A stretch of 64,000 nucleotides of DNA from Marseilla massiliensis (GCF_016899855.1 NZ_JACJJG010000005.1:1-64000); one strand, 5' to 3'. Positions 1-8,504 are shown, numbered from the stretch's first letter. Made by a program: numbers and translations. Notes: a model not told the origin generated them from the letters alone.

Positions 1-76
1 CTTATCCATACTTCAAATTATATAACAAAACTATTGATTTTTAATCTTTTAAAAGAAAAACTCGATGTGCTCAATT

Positions 77-1363
77 TTATGTTGCTGAAAGGCCATCCAA
101 CAAAACTGCGGAAGAACCGAACTTTCTCTCCGAAGCTCCTCCGTTTACAGGGTACTTTTTGAGGGTACTGTTTACCCTATCAGCCACCTCTTCTACGGAG
201 ATTCTACCATTCTCACCCCAATTTAAATTATAGAAGGTGGTGAAAAAAGAGGATGCTTCAGTTTTATAGAGAGGTTCTTTGCCGGGTAAGAAGTTGGGCA
301 GCTTCTCGGTCAGTTCACGCATTTTGCGCAGGCCGGAGCCACGTTTCTCCATGTAGTCGAGCTGGGTAAACATATCGGCAATGACGGGGTTGCGACGTAT
401 GGACGGAACATTGTAAATATCGCGGTCTTGAATCTGTGTGCCGTCGAGCATCGCGCCGGGCGAAACTAATTCTACACGGTCATCGTAGATGTCGATATGT
501 ACCTCACCGCCCATCACCGTATAATCCCGATGGATAAGGTGATTGACCAATCCCTCAAAGATAGCTCGGTCGGAATAGTCGGGCAGATTGAGGCGGTAGT
601 TTGGCATCTTCACCCATCCGCTCATGGTGTAGTTCTTAATGAAATCCATGCCATATTTCAGAAGCAACACAAGATTGGCACGATGCTCCACGGAGCTGAT
701 GGCATCATCTTTATAAAGCCCCGTCCAACGGGTACAGAATATGCGGGATTGAAACACGGTGCAATTATCCACAAATAACAGTCCGGCATTGGTAAGTTTT
801 CCGTCAGAAGTTACCAAGCCAAATGATTCAAGATATTTGTCGTTCCATTCTTGATGCGTCTGTTCGCGGAACGTATTAGCAAGGATGATGAAAGAGTGCT
901 TGCGTGCGTCCACTTGCGTGGGGAGTGAATCCCATGTCATGTGTGTACCTTTCAGTACCAACGAGAGAAGTTGTTGCGAATTGCATTCCACGCTTTCATT
1001 GCCAACTCTTACAAAAGCCGTGCGCGTTCCGTCTTGGTAATAATAATAAGGTGTCAAAACACCAGCCTTGACTTTCACTTCAAGCAGGATGCGTCCTTCG
1101 TGCTCAATCGATATAAGCTGCACCTCCGGTACAGGGTCAAGCCTTGCCTTTATCATTTCGCTGATAAAGTCGGCATCCGCCTGTACGTTCTTCAATCCCA
1201 CAATTTCACCTTCATCGTTTACGCCATAGAACAAGCTGCCGCCCTCCGTATTGGCAAAGGCCGACACGGATTTCAGCCACGACTTCACTTTCTTGCGTTC
1301 CAGCATCTCCTTGAAATCGTAAGACGTACATTCTGCTATAAGTCTGTTATCGTGTATCTGCAT
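77..1363 (-). CDS. AlbA_2 / HATPase_c_4 family protein (Schlafen-like putative regulator)
   Basis: The predicted protein has 428 residues. The N-terminal part has the AlbA_2 (Schlafen-type) pattern: an acidic DFKEMLE stretch followed by KSWLKSVSAFANTEGG and FYGVNDEG. The C-terminal half carries a divergent HATPase_c_4-like segment (LVNHLIHRDY, ELVSPG, NPVIADMF, EKRGSGLRKM). Proteins of this build are usually annotated as putative DNA- or RNA-binding regulators with an ATP-binding domain; the true activity is not known. The frame is open up to 1441, but a TATGTTTG -7 element at 1408-1415 puts the transcription start inside that extension, so the ATG at 1363 is preferred. The gene is AT-rich compared with the rest of the window and diverges from a RhuM gene, which suggests horizontal acquisition. 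The C-terminal tail (about the last 30 residues) lacks a recognisable winged helix and may be shortened. Confidence 0.75.
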   Translation of the reverse strand: MQIHDNRLIAECTSYDFKEMLERKKVKSWLKSVSAFANTEGGSLFYGVNDEGEIVGLKNVQADADFISEMIKARLDPVPEVQLISIEHEGRILLEVKVKAGVLTPYYYYQDGTRTAFVRVGNESVECNSQQLLSLVLKGTHMTWDSLPTQVDARKHSFIILANTFREQTHQEWNDKYLESFGLVTSDGKLTNAGLLFVDNCTVFQSRIFCTRWTGLYKDDAISSVEHRANLVLLLKYGMDFIKNYTMSGWVKMPNYRLNLPDYSDRAIFEGLVNHLIHRDYTVMGGEVHIDIYDDRVELVSPGAMLDGTQIQDRDIYNVPSIRRNPVIADMFTQLDYMEKRGSGLRKMRELTEKLPNFLPGKEPLYKTEASSFFTTFYNLNWGENGRISVEEVADRVNSTLKKYPVNGGASERKFGSSAVLLDGLSAT

Positions 1364-1407
1364 GATTTTCTCGTTGTTATAAGGGTGTAATACCCCAATA
1401 TCGTTTA

Positions 1408-1415
1408 CAAACATA
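1408..1415 (-). promoter_or_regulatory. -7 element of the AlbA_2 gene promoter
   Basis: The minus strand reads TATGTTTG, an exact match to the Bacteroidetes -7 consensus TAnnTTTG. It gives a leader of about 40 nt before the ATG at 1363. No clear -33 TTTG is seen. Confidence 0.5.
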
Positions 1416-1533
1416 CGGAAAAAAGTCCGTTTTCCGTTCAATTAGAATGGGAAAAAACGGATTAGGGAGAAGAAATCTTCGTAAAATCCATTCCTAAATG
1501 TGATTATATGATAGATTTTCCTAAGATTTTCTA

Positions 1534-1541
1534 TACCTTTG
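1534..1541 (+). promoter_or_regulatory. -7 element of the RhuM gene promoter
   Basis: TACCTTTG matches TAnnTTTG, 30 bp before the GTG start at 1572. The -33 box is not evident. Confidence 0.5.
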
Positions 1542-1571
1542 TATTTGTGATAATTAATAACCAAAGGAGTC

Positions 1572-2618
1572 GTGGCAAAAAATTTTGAAATACGGAACAG
1601 TACGGCAGAGTTTCTTACCTTTATTGCCGAGGGTAAGGAGAATGGTGTTCAAGTGTTGTATAAGGATGAAACAATTTGGGCAACACAAAAAGCAATGGCG
1701 ACATTATTTGATGTAGGTGTTCCGGCCATCAGCAAACATTTGAAAAATATCTTTGAGAGTGGAGAGCTTGATAAGAATACGACTATTTCCAAAATGGAAA
1801 CAGTCGTGAATAGGGGCTTCCGTGGAGAATCAAAAGAAGAAGTTGAGTTCTACAATCTTGATGCCATCATATCCGTAGGCTATCGTGTCAATTCTGTTCG
1901 TGCCACGCAATTCCGCCAATGGTGTACATACGTTCTACGTCAGTTTGCCATCCGTGGATATGTCATAGATAAAAAGCGGATGGAAAACGGCTCATTTATC
2001 GGAGAGGATTATTTTGAGCATCTGCTTGCCGAAATTCGTGAGATACGACTGAGTGAACGGCGTTTTTACCAGAAACTTACAGATATATATGCCACGGCCA
2101 TAGATTATAACAAGAGTGCGCCCACAACACGGCTGTTTTACAAAAAGGTGCAGAACAAAATGCACTATGCGGTACATGGGCATACCGCTGCGGAATTGAT
2201 AGTTGACCGTGAGGATGCACAGAAAGAGCACATGGGTTTGACCACATGGGAGAAGGCTCCGGACGGAAAAATAGTAAAACCGGATGTAAGTGTTGCCAAG
2301 AATTACCTTAAAGAAAATGAACTGGAGGCAATGGGACGTATCGTCAACAGTTTTCTTGATATAGCGGAAGATATGGCGAAACGCCATATTCCGATGACGA
2401 TGGAGGATTGGGCGAAACGTATTGACAAATTTCTGGATATAACGGACAGACCTATTCTTTCCGATGCAGGAAAGGTCACGGCTGAATACGCCAAAGAGTT
2501 TGCCGAAACGGAGTTTGAAAAGTATCGTGTCATTCAAGACCGCCTGTTTAAGTCCGACTTTGATAAATTGGATGACAAAGATTTGCCTTCACTTGATTTT
2601 ACGCCAGAAAACTCTTAA
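1572..2618 (+). CDS. RhuM family protein
   Basis: A 348-residue protein with the RhuM pattern. The N-terminal half has a KilA-N/Bro-like DNA-binding look (ETIWATQKAMATLFDV, FYNLDAIISVGYRVNS, TQFRQWCTYVLRQFAIRGY). The conserved C-terminal half contains FYKKVQNKMHYAVHGHTAAELI and a helical tail. RhuM was first named in a Salmonella pathogenicity island; its molecular role is unknown and many copies sit on mobile or defence-rich DNA. Translation starts at GTG, because no ATG lies between the in-frame stop at 1551 and the conserved N-terminus. An AAGGAG-like sequence lies very close (2 nt) to the GTG. The gene is AT-rich and divergent from the AlbA_2 gene, with the two promoters back to back. Confidence 0.75.
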   Translation: MAKNFEIRNSTAEFLTFIAEGKENGVQVLYKDETIWATQKAMATLFDVGVPAISKHLKNIFESGELDKNTTISKMETVVNRGFRGESKEEVEFYNLDAIISVGYRVNSVRATQFRQWCTYVLRQFAIRGYVIDKKRMENGSFIGEDYFEHLLAEIREIRLSERRFYQKLTDIYATAIDYNKSAPTTRLFYKKVQNKMHYAVHGHTAAELIVDREDAQKEHMGLTTWEKAPDGKIVKPDVSVAKNYLKENELEAMGRIVNSFLDIAEDMAKRHIPMTMEDWAKRIDKFLDITDRPILSDAGKVTAEYAKEFAETEFEKYRVIQDRLFKSDFDKLDDKDLPSLDFTPENS

Positions 2619-3153
2619 TCAAAAGCTATGCGATGAAGAGTTTAGAAACTTTTGAAGAAACCTTTAGTGATGCAGTTTTAGGTTATATTTCAATATTGAT
2701 ATTTCCCTCGTTTTTCTTTCGTTATTTTCGGCGGAAAATCGTACTTTTGCGACATAGAGCTGTGGTTGCTTATGGATGCTTATTTTCGGGTTTGCATGAT
2801 ATTTGCAACACGTTCACGCAAGTCGCTGAGGAATATAACGTATTGATTTTGAGGAAGTCAAATAATTTTATAGATAAGACAAACGGTACGTAAAAGCGGG
2901 CAGCTCACCAGAGTTGCACGCTTTTGCGTTAATAGTGGGGATGGACTTCTTGTCGTGTGGAGTTTTTTTGTCGTGGTGGCTTACTGAATGGTGACGGGAT
3001 GATTGCAGCCCACTGACCTTGCGGTAGCGGGCTGCGGTGTCTGTATGATGTTACCGGGCACAATACTCCCGCCCGGAATGGGAGTTCCTTTCTTTATTGG
3101 GGTTATACTTCGGTTATATTCCGTTTCAAGCGGAACTTTTCCCACCCGACGGT
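2619..3153. other. Intergenic stretch without a convincing gene
   Basis: This 535 bp region lies between the RhuM stop and the end of the fimbrial operon. It contains a good plus-strand -7 element (TACTTTTG, 2742-2749) followed by a 24-codon ORF (2772-2846) and a weak AAAAGCG/CGCTTTT inverted repeat (2892-2898, 2919-2925). It may be a remnant of a lost gene at the edge of the AT-rich pair, or a short transcript. A longer ORF at 2633-2893 has no recognisable domain and overlaps the promoter, so it is not called. Confidence 0.3.
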
Positions 3154-4806
3154 TCACTGTTTCTTCAATGTAGGCAATTCTCCAGTGAGTTCGTAACGCC
3201 ACTCTGAACCTGCACTCTGCAAGGCGGTGTTCATGGCATCAACGGCGTTCTGCCAGGTAACGGTTGTGCCGTCCACCTTCGTGGCTCCGCCGTTGTCATT
3301 GTCGGGGAGGCCGCTCCAGTAGCAGGCGGTCACGATGCCGTAGTTGTATCCCACCACGCCGCCTACATTGAGGCTGCCGGAGACGCTGCCCGAGGAGGTG
3401 CAGCCGGTCACGGTGCCGTAGTAGTTGCGTCCCGCCACACCGCCGACATCGCTGTATCCAGAGACATCGCTCGTGTCGTAGCAGGCGGTCACGGTGCCGC
3501 CGTTCCATCCCACCACGCCGCCGACAGAGGAGTCACCGGAGACACTGCCCGAGACGGTGCAGCCGGTCATGGTGCCGCCGTTGTATCCCACCACGCCGCC
3601 GACACGGGAGGAGCCGGAGATGCTGCCCGAGGCGGTGCAGGCGGTTACGGTGCCCTTGTCGTTGGCTCCCACCACGCCGCCGACATACCAGTAGCCAGTC
3701 ACGCTCACATCTGTTAGCGTCACGTTCTGCACCTTGCCGCCGGAGCCGAGGTAGCCAATCAGCCCTACATAGTTTGTCCCTTCTTGGTTGACGGTCAGCC
3801 CCGTGATGGTCTTGCCGTTGCCGTCAAAGATGCCGGTGTATGCGTTATTGTAGTCTGCGCCTATCGGCGTCCACTCCATATCCGTCAGGTCGAGGTCTGT
3901 ATCAAGGGTGATGTTGATGTCGGTCGCTCCGCTGTTCACCAGGCTGGCGATGTTCTTCAGGCCCTCGGCGTTGTAGACCTCGTAGGTATTGCCGTCCTCC
4001 GATACGGTATATCCCTTGTCCTTGTTCAGCGTGATGTTGTAGAACTTGCCCGCTTCGGGGGTGATGGCGGCAGAGAGGTTGCGTTCCTCGGTGCCGTTTG
4101 CCTGCAGCTTGGTTATTGTGTAGCCGGGCACCACGTTCGCCTCCCAGCAGGTGATGGCGTTGCCGTTTTCGGTGTATTCGCACTTCTTCATCTCTATCCA
4201 GCCCTCTTGCGAGCCTTGCACTACCGTGCCCTTTTCATAAGTACACTGTGTGTAGGTATAGAGCTGGAGGCTCTGCACCTGGTCGAGTGCATCGTCCGAA
4301 GGCGTGACGCGCACCTTGGCCAGACGGTGGGCAAAGGTCAGCGTGACGGGTGTCTGGTAGTCTCCCGTGCCCGTACCGCCCAGCAGGTAGGCAAGACTTT
4401 GGCTTTGGTCGCCGAGGTCGAGGGTGCCGTCCGTGGCGGGGTACCAGGCGCTGACGGTGTGGGCCTCGTCCCTGTCGCTCCAATACAGGGGTGTTTCGGC
4501 TTCGACGGAGCCGTCGTCCCGCACGGTGTAGGTGCCGACCTCTCCCTCGCCGTCTATCTGCACGGCGAACCGGTCGCCCGCATCGAACGTGCTGCTTTTG
4601 CCGTCCCCGTTCTCGCTGACGCGCGTCTGCGGTGTGCCCCAGGGCTGCGCTTCGCCGCCCTCCACGCCGAGGGTGATGCGGGCTATCTCCAGCGGGTATT
4701 GTCCTTCGGGCAGACGGTCACCGTCCGCCAGTTCGTCCTTCGTGCAGGCAGCAAGGAGAAGGAGCAGGGCGACAAAGCCTATATGATATGAATATCTTAT
4801 ACTCAT
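3154..4806 (-). CDS. Fimbrillin-like lipoprotein with GLUG repeats
   Basis: A 550-residue surface lipoprotein. The signal peptide ends in a lipobox (LLLAAC, Cys21). It is followed by a fimbrillin-type N-terminal beta domain of about 250 residues (ITLGVEGG, RFAVQIDGEG, LTFAHRLAKV). The C-terminal half has about five GLUG-type repeats of the form VGGVVGxNxGTVTxC, each with a GSVSG-like turn, which should form a beta-solenoid. This is the last gene of the leftward fimbrial operon, 27 bp after the fimbrillin gene, and could be a tip or accessory pilin, or an adhesin. The frame is open to 4833, but the ATG at 4806 directly precedes the signal peptide and is chosen. GLUG repeats are known from bacterial adhesins and peptidases; the ligand here cannot be told from sequence. 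Confidence 0.75.
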   Translation of the reverse strand: MSIRYSYHIGFVALLLLLAACTKDELADGDRLPEGQYPLEIARITLGVEGGEAQPWGTPQTRVSENGDGKSSTFDAGDRFAVQIDGEGEVGTYTVRDDGSVEAETPLYWSDRDEAHTVSAWYPATDGTLDLGDQSQSLAYLLGGTGTGDYQTPVTLTFAHRLAKVRVTPSDDALDQVQSLQLYTYTQCTYEKGTVVQGSQEGWIEMKKCEYTENGNAITCWEANVVPGYTITKLQANGTEERNLSAAITPEAGKFYNITLNKDKGYTVSEDGNTYEVYNAEGLKNIASLVNSGATDINITLDTDLDLTDMEWTPIGADYNNAYTGIFDGNGKTITGLTVNQEGTNYVGLIGYLGSGGKVQNVTLTDVSVTGYWYVGGVVGANDKGTVTACTASGSISGSSRVGGVVGYNGGTMTGCTVSGSVSGDSSVGGVVGWNGGTVTACYDTSDVSGYSDVGGVAGRNYYGTVTGCTSSGSVSGSLNVGGVVGYNYGIVTACYWSGLPDNDNGGATKVDGTTVTWQNAVDAMNTALQSAGSEWRYELTGELPTLKKQ

Positions 4807-4833
4807 GTATTTCAGGTTTAATGGATAATTCAC

Positions 4834-5730
4834 TTAAAGGTCTGCGCTCACGTTGCCACCGGTTACCGGATTCCAATCGGTAATCTTGGCAGATTCGATG
4901 CTCAGGTCCTTGTTGCGGACGGTGACTGTCCAGGTGTAGTTGTTGCCGGCTTTCAGTGCGCCGTCGGGAATGGTGAGCGTGGCGGTGTAGGGCTGGCTGT
5001 TGTAGTACACGCTCAGTTCGATACTTGTCGTTGACTGCGGGAAGAGGATGACCGACGAGGTGAGTGCGCCGTCCAGTTCCATTGTAAGGTCGGCTGTCTG
5101 TGCGTTCGCATCCGTTTCTGCCGTGCCGGTGGTGGTGTCGAAGCTGCCCGTCAGCATCAGTCCGGAGAGCGTGTAGCCGGTGGGTTGGATGGTAGAGAAG
5201 TCCACACTGCTACCCTCCTTGAAAGTGAGCGTAATCTGGCTCATGCAGTGGTGGAAGGAACAGTCCGTGCCGCCTGCATCAGTGTCGTCGGTAAAATTCA
5301 CTTCAGGATTGTGCGTACTGGCAGTGGCACCGGTGGCATAGAGGAAGTCGATGGCGGGCTGGTTCTGCTGCGCCGTGGCATCGGTGGTGGCGGTCAGTGT
5401 CCCGCCGTCCGCATCGTAAGGATAGTAAGCGGAGAAGGTGGTCGGGTCGTCATCTTGGAAGAAGATAATGGTTCCTGTCGGTGTGAACTTCCCGCTTTCC
5501 CACCGGTAGGGCACGTTGGTGTAGCCGAAGCGGCTTTCGGAGATGCCTATCTTGTCACGTTCCGCCCAGGTGGTTCCGCTGGCGCGGGTAGCTACGGCGT
5601 CGGAAATTTCGGCATTAATCACTGCGGCCACGGGGCCGTCGTTCAGGTTCTCGTTGTCGTTGGTGCAGGCGACCGCACAGAGGGCGAGCACTGCGATTGG
5701 AAGTAATCTGGTATTCATCGTATCTTTCAT
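4834..5730 (-). CDS. Fimbrillin family lipoprotein
   Basis: A 298-residue lipoprotein with lipobox AVAC (Cys22) in the FimA/Mfa1-like fimbrillin fold family. Typical features are an early ATRASG segment with an arginine suited to Rgp-type maturation, WAERDKIGIS, TFSAYYPY, SFHHCMSQITLTFKEG, NYTWTVTVRNKDL and the closing ITDWNPVTGGNVSADL. Proteins ending in W-x-P/G-x-x-G-G are frequent in this family and act as pilus shaft or tip subunits. It lies 41 bp downstream of the DUF5119/Mfa2-like gene and 27 bp upstream of the GLUG gene, so it should be co-transcribed. A second Met four codons in (5718) is an equally possible start. Confidence 0.8.
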   Translation of the reverse strand: MKDTMNTRLLPIAVLALCAVACTNDNENLNDGPVAAVINAEISDAVATRASGTTWAERDKIGISESRFGYTNVPYRWESGKFTPTGTIIFFQDDDPTTFSAYYPYDADGGTLTATTDATAQQNQPAIDFLYATGATASTHNPEVNFTDDTDAGGTDCSFHHCMSQITLTFKEGSSVDFSTIQPTGYTLSGLMLTGSFDTTTGTAETDANAQTADLTMELDGALTSSVILFPQSTTSIELSVYYNSQPYTATLTIPDGALKAGNNYTWTVTVRNKDLSIESAKITDWNPVTGGNVSADL

Positions 5731-5771
5731 TTATTGTTTCTTTCCCGTATTTCTTTTTCCATTGTTATTCT

Positions 5772-6644
5772 TTAGATTTCGGCATCCACTCCGCCGCTGT
5801 CCACTGTTTCCCATCCGGTGATTTCACCGGTGAAGCCCGCCTCGTCTGGGGTCTCGGCCAAGGTGCCGCCGAGGGTCAGGGGTGTGGTCTTGTCGTCGTT
5901 GAAGCCATCGAGGGCCGCCGTAAGGTCGCTATTGAGAGATGTAGGCTGCGGGTTGCCGTCCGTGTAGGTCAGTGTGGCGGTGAGCCGCTGCGAGTTGCCC
6001 GCAATGCCGAGCAGCCGGACGGTTGCCATCCACTTGCCCACATCGTCGCCCTCAGTTATCTTCGTGAAGTGCAGCTTCACCTCCGAGGGCGTGCCGTGAG
6101 TGCCCGTGGCGAAGTCAAGTGTCCCTGCCGCTCCGCTCAGCGTGCCCTCGATGCTCTCGATACGCTCTGCCGCATCGCCCGTCGGCTCGATGACGAGGGT
6201 CAGCTCACGCACCTGCTGATGCATGACGGCGGTCAGCGAGTAGTCGGTGTCGGCTTCTATCTCTACCTCCTGCACGGAAGTGAAGAGCCAGCCGGGAGTA
6301 TTCACGATGCAGCCGCCGTCCGCTGCGGCCACAGCAGCCGTCATGCCGCTTACCGTGATGCCGTCGGCAGGGTTATACACCGCAAGGGTATAACTGCCCG
6401 GATTGAAAAGATAGTCCGGCGAGTGGGTCGCACCGGTCTCCGTGCCTGTATAGCCGCCCATCGTCACTGTCCACTCCGCAGGGATGTCCACGCCCTCGCC
6501 GCGGTCGCTCCAGTCGGCGGTGACGGTGACCTTCCCTGTGTCGGGATGTGGCGTGTCATGCAGTTCGTCCTTGACGCAGCCGCCCAGCGTGAGCAGCAGC
6601 GCAAGGGAAAGAATCGTTGTCGTATATCTTGTTGTTGTCTTCAT
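5772..6644 (-). CDS. DUF5119 / FimB-Mfa2-like fimbrial lipoprotein
   Basis: A 290-residue lipoprotein with lipobox TLGGC (Cys23). After it come a short linker rich in Asp/His/Pro (KDELHDTPHPDTGKV) and an immunoglobulin-like beta domain containing FNPGSYTLAVYNPADGI. This is the pattern of DUF5119 proteins that accompany fimbrillins and are thought to anchor or regulate pilus length in the manner of Mfa2/FimB. It sits 15 bp after the DUF3575 gene and 41 bp before the fimbrillin gene, the usual order in Bacteroidales fimbrial operons. The family call is firm as a fimbrial lipoprotein; whether it is the anchor or a second pilin is inference. Confidence 0.7.
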   Translation of the reverse strand: MKTTTRYTTTILSLALLLTLGGCVKDELHDTPHPDTGKVTVTADWSDRGEGVDIPAEWTVTMGGYTGTETGATHSPDYLFNPGSYTLAVYNPADGITVSGMTAAVAAADGGCIVNTPGWLFTSVQEVEIEADTDYSLTAVMHQQVRELTLVIEPTGDAAERIESIEGTLSGAAGTLDFATGTHGTPSEVKLHFTKITEGDDVGKWMATVRLLGIAGNSQRLTATLTYTDGNPQPTSLNSDLTAALDGFNDDKTTPLTLGGTLAETPDEAGFTGEITGWETVDSGGVDAEI

Positions 6645-6659
6645 ATTTTCCTCCTTTCG

Positions 6660-7793
6660 CTAAAACAGCTTCCACACTAAGGTAACACCCGCATTGACCG
6701 GGCCCCACCAGTTCTTCGTCTCCTTGCCGGCACGCACACGCACGCCGTCAATGACCTCATATTTCTCATAGTCCGCGTGCAGGCAGCCCACGGCCACATT
6801 GAAGTCCAGCGACAGGGCATCGCTGAGCCGTAGCTGGTAGCCGCCGGTGATGCCGCCTCCCATCAGGTCGCCCTGCTTGCCGGTTGCGGAAAGCTTGTAG
6901 TTGAACTCGCCAGCCTTGAACATCACGCCCAGATAGCCACGTTTCTCCTTGCCTGTATAGTAACGCACTCCCGGCATCACTTCCCACAGGGCGTACCGCC
7001 TGTCCTTGCCGTTCCACGACCACGATGTCCACGAACCGTTTACGAGGATTCCCCACGAGGGATGGACGCGCCACTCCAAACCCAAGTCGGGGGTGAGTGT
7101 AGCCCAACGCAGCAGATTGGCACGCAGGGCAAAATGGTAAGGGGCAGATGATGGGGATTCCAACGAAGTGGCAGTTATCTCTTGTGGCTGTTCTGCTTGC
7201 CTTGCTGCCTGTTCTTTGGCGGGTCTGTCAGCTTCTGCTTTTTCGGCAGCGTGGCGTTCTTCTTCAGCCTTGCGCCTTTCTTCAGCAGCTTTGCGTTCCT
7301 GTTCGGCTCGTTCGGCGGCAAGGCGTTCTTCCTCTGCCTTGCTCAGCCCTGCCGATTCAACGGCGGATGCTTCCGGTGCAGGTACTGTCAGACGGACGAT
7401 GACTAAATCACCGTCGGCAGCATGGCTTTTGGCGTGGGGCTTGGTGATGAAACATTCCTCTTTGATTCCGCCGCGCACAATGAGTTCCGATTTCACCCGG
7501 TTGGAACGGATGGCGGCCATCCGCAGGTTTTCCTTTTCGCTGTCAAGGGAATTGCAGTAGCCGTCCACATAGAGCGGAAGACTGCCGCCGAGTATGCTGT
7601 CCTTGTTCCGGCGCACGCATTCCAGCAGCCGGGCAAGTTCCCGGTCGTTGCCGTCAAGCGGCACATAGAACATATCCTTCTGTGGTACGAAACGGAAGGT
7701 GTAGGTGGTGTCCGCTTTCTGCCGCGTCGCAAACGTGGATACAGCAGTAAGCAGCGAGGCAATAATCAGTATTGTCTTGATTTTTATGCTCAT
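6660..7793 (-). CDS. DUF3575 outer-membrane protein with OmpA-like N-terminus
   Basis: A 377-residue exported protein and the first gene of the fimbrial operon. After a signal peptide (about residues 1-22) comes a region resembling an OmpA-type domain (LPLYVDGYCNSLDSEKENLRMAAIRSNRVKSELI). Then follows a charged Ala/Glu/Arg/Lys coiled-coil-like stretch of about 50 residues and a C-terminal DUF3575 domain (HFALRANLLRWATLTPDLGLEWRVHPSWGILVNG to the end) that should form a membrane beta structure. DUF3575 proteins commonly precede Mfa2/fimbrillin genes in Bacteroidales and are presumed to help pilus assembly or anchoring at the outer membrane. A promoter with near-consensus -33 and -7 boxes lies 43 bp upstream. 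Confidence 0.8.
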   Translation of the reverse strand: MSIKIKTILIIASLLTAVSTFATRQKADTTYTFRFVPQKDMFYVPLDGNDRELARLLECVRRNKDSILGGSLPLYVDGYCNSLDSEKENLRMAAIRSNRVKSELIVRGGIKEECFITKPHAKSHAADGDLVIVRLTVPAPEASAVESAGLSKAEEERLAAERAEQERKAAEERRKAEEERHAAEKAEADRPAKEQAARQAEQPQEITATSLESPSSAPYHFALRANLLRWATLTPDLGLEWRVHPSWGILVNGSWTSWSWNGKDRRYALWEVMPGVRYYTGKEKRGYLGVMFKAGEFNYKLSATGKQGDLMGGGITGGYQLRLSDALSLDFNVAVGCLHADYEKYEVIDGVRVRAGKETKNWWGPVNAGVTLVWKLF

Positions 7794-7835
7794 ATTCGTA
7801 ACATGTTTATGGTTTAAGGATACAGTGCTACTTTA

Positions 7836-7866
7836 CAAAGTAAGCATAAAAATCCCGTATTTCAAA
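7836..7866 (-). promoter_or_regulatory. Promoter of the fimbrial operon
   Basis: On the minus strand a TTTG (7863-7866) is followed after 19 bp by TTACTTTG (7836-7843), one mismatch from TAnnTTTG. The spacing fits the Bacteroidetes sigma factor consensus. The expected leader is about 35 nt. Confidence 0.5.
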
Positions 7867-7903
7867 GTGTAAGTTGTTGAAAAAGAACGGCTTTTGTAGA
7901 TAC

Positions 7904-7979
7904 AGCAAAAAATTGTCGTTACGGCAATGGTACGTTTTGTTGTTAGAGCAAAAATTGTAGTTAGAGCAAAAACGTACGT
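7904..7979. promoter_or_regulatory. Direct repeats upstream of the fimbrial promoter
   Basis: Three copies of AGCAAAAA occur at 7904, 7947 and 7965. Two of them are extended to GTTAGAGCAAAAA (7942-7954 and 7960-7972, 18 bp period), and two share the continuation AATTGTnGTTA. They lie about 40-110 bp upstream of the fimbrial -33 box. Direct repeats at this distance are typical of AraC-family activator sites, and a membrane AraC regulator is encoded next door, so they are candidate operators. A TACGTTTT/AAAACGTA inverted pair (7931-7938, 7969-7976) overlaps them. Confidence 0.4.
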
Positions 7980-7990
7980 GAGTAAAATTA

Positions 7991-8102
7991 ACGTGAGTTC
8001 GGTATAAAAATAATACTTCTTTTTGAATAAAGAACTTACATTGTTTTGTAGTTCAAGCGGTCGGTGGGTATCTGTCACATCATTATTATACCGAACTCAC
8101 GT
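7991..8102. repeat. Inverted-repeat element A
   Basis: A 112 bp element bounded by perfect 17 bp inverted repeats (ACGTGAGTTCGGTATAA at 7991-8007 and its complement at 8086-8102). The interior is related to element B at 8505-8586. It encodes nothing. It could be a MITE-like mobile remnant or a recombinase target; no transposase or invertase is in the window. Confidence 0.7.
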
Positions 8103-8130
8103 GTTATTATCAATTGATGTGCCTCATTCT

Positions 8131-8217
8131 GACGGTAAAAGGCAGTCTTTTGCCTCATGAAAGGCGGCCTTTTAGCTTGTCAAAGAGTATGTATTGGAAA
8201 GCAAAAGATGGCCTGTT
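8131..8217. repeat. 22-23 bp palindromic-unit array, copy 1
   Basis: Degenerate array with cores such as AAAAGGCAGTCTTTT and AAAGGCGGCCTTTT at about 22 bp spacing. This is the least regular of nine related intergenic arrays in the window. It lies between elements A and B. Confidence 0.6.
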
Positions 8218-8294
8218 GCATCTTCATAGTTTTCCCGTTGTTGTTTATCTTCAAAATGTTCTTTCATCTTTCAGCCTTGCTCTTAATAGCCTGG

Positions 8295-8453
8295 CTGTCA
8301 GTTGTTTATGAGCTGACAGATATCTGACGGGCATCTGTCAGCCCTTTCCTGTCAGTTGCCGGCATAAAAGAAGCTGAAAGATTCACTCTCAATCTTTCAT
8401 TGTCCAACTTTTTGATAATCAGTGAGTTATCCTCTATGCTGACAGACTGACAG
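8295..8453. repeat. Cluster of CTGACAG/CTGTCAG motifs
   Basis: Six exact CTGACAG or CTGTCAG heptamers (8295, 8313, 8335, 8349, 8439, 8447) plus a CTGACGG variant (8324) lie within 160 bp in both orientations. A smaller cluster recurs at 29747-29829. The function is unknown; they could be protein-binding sites or part of a dispersed repeat. Confidence 0.45.
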
Positions 8454-8504
8454 ATGTTTAGCGAAAATTATTATTATTTGTTTACTTATAAAACACAGTC
8501 TTTA

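Noticed and set aside
2633-2893. 86-codon ORF after the RhuM gene
   Set aside because: No recognised domain, and a -7 promoter element lies in its middle.
2981-3202. 73-codon minus-strand ORF at the end of the fimbrial operon
   Set aside because: Overlaps the last codons of the GLUG gene in another frame; no start context or homology recognised.
3784-4791. 335-codon plus-strand ORF opposite the GLUG/fimbrillin gene
   Set aside because: Antisense shadow of a GC-rich gene; no domain, and the minus-strand protein has a clear lipobox and family pattern.
5697-6680. 327-codon plus-strand ORF opposite the DUF5119 gene
   Set aside because: Antisense shadow; the arginine/histidine-rich translation has no recognisable domain.
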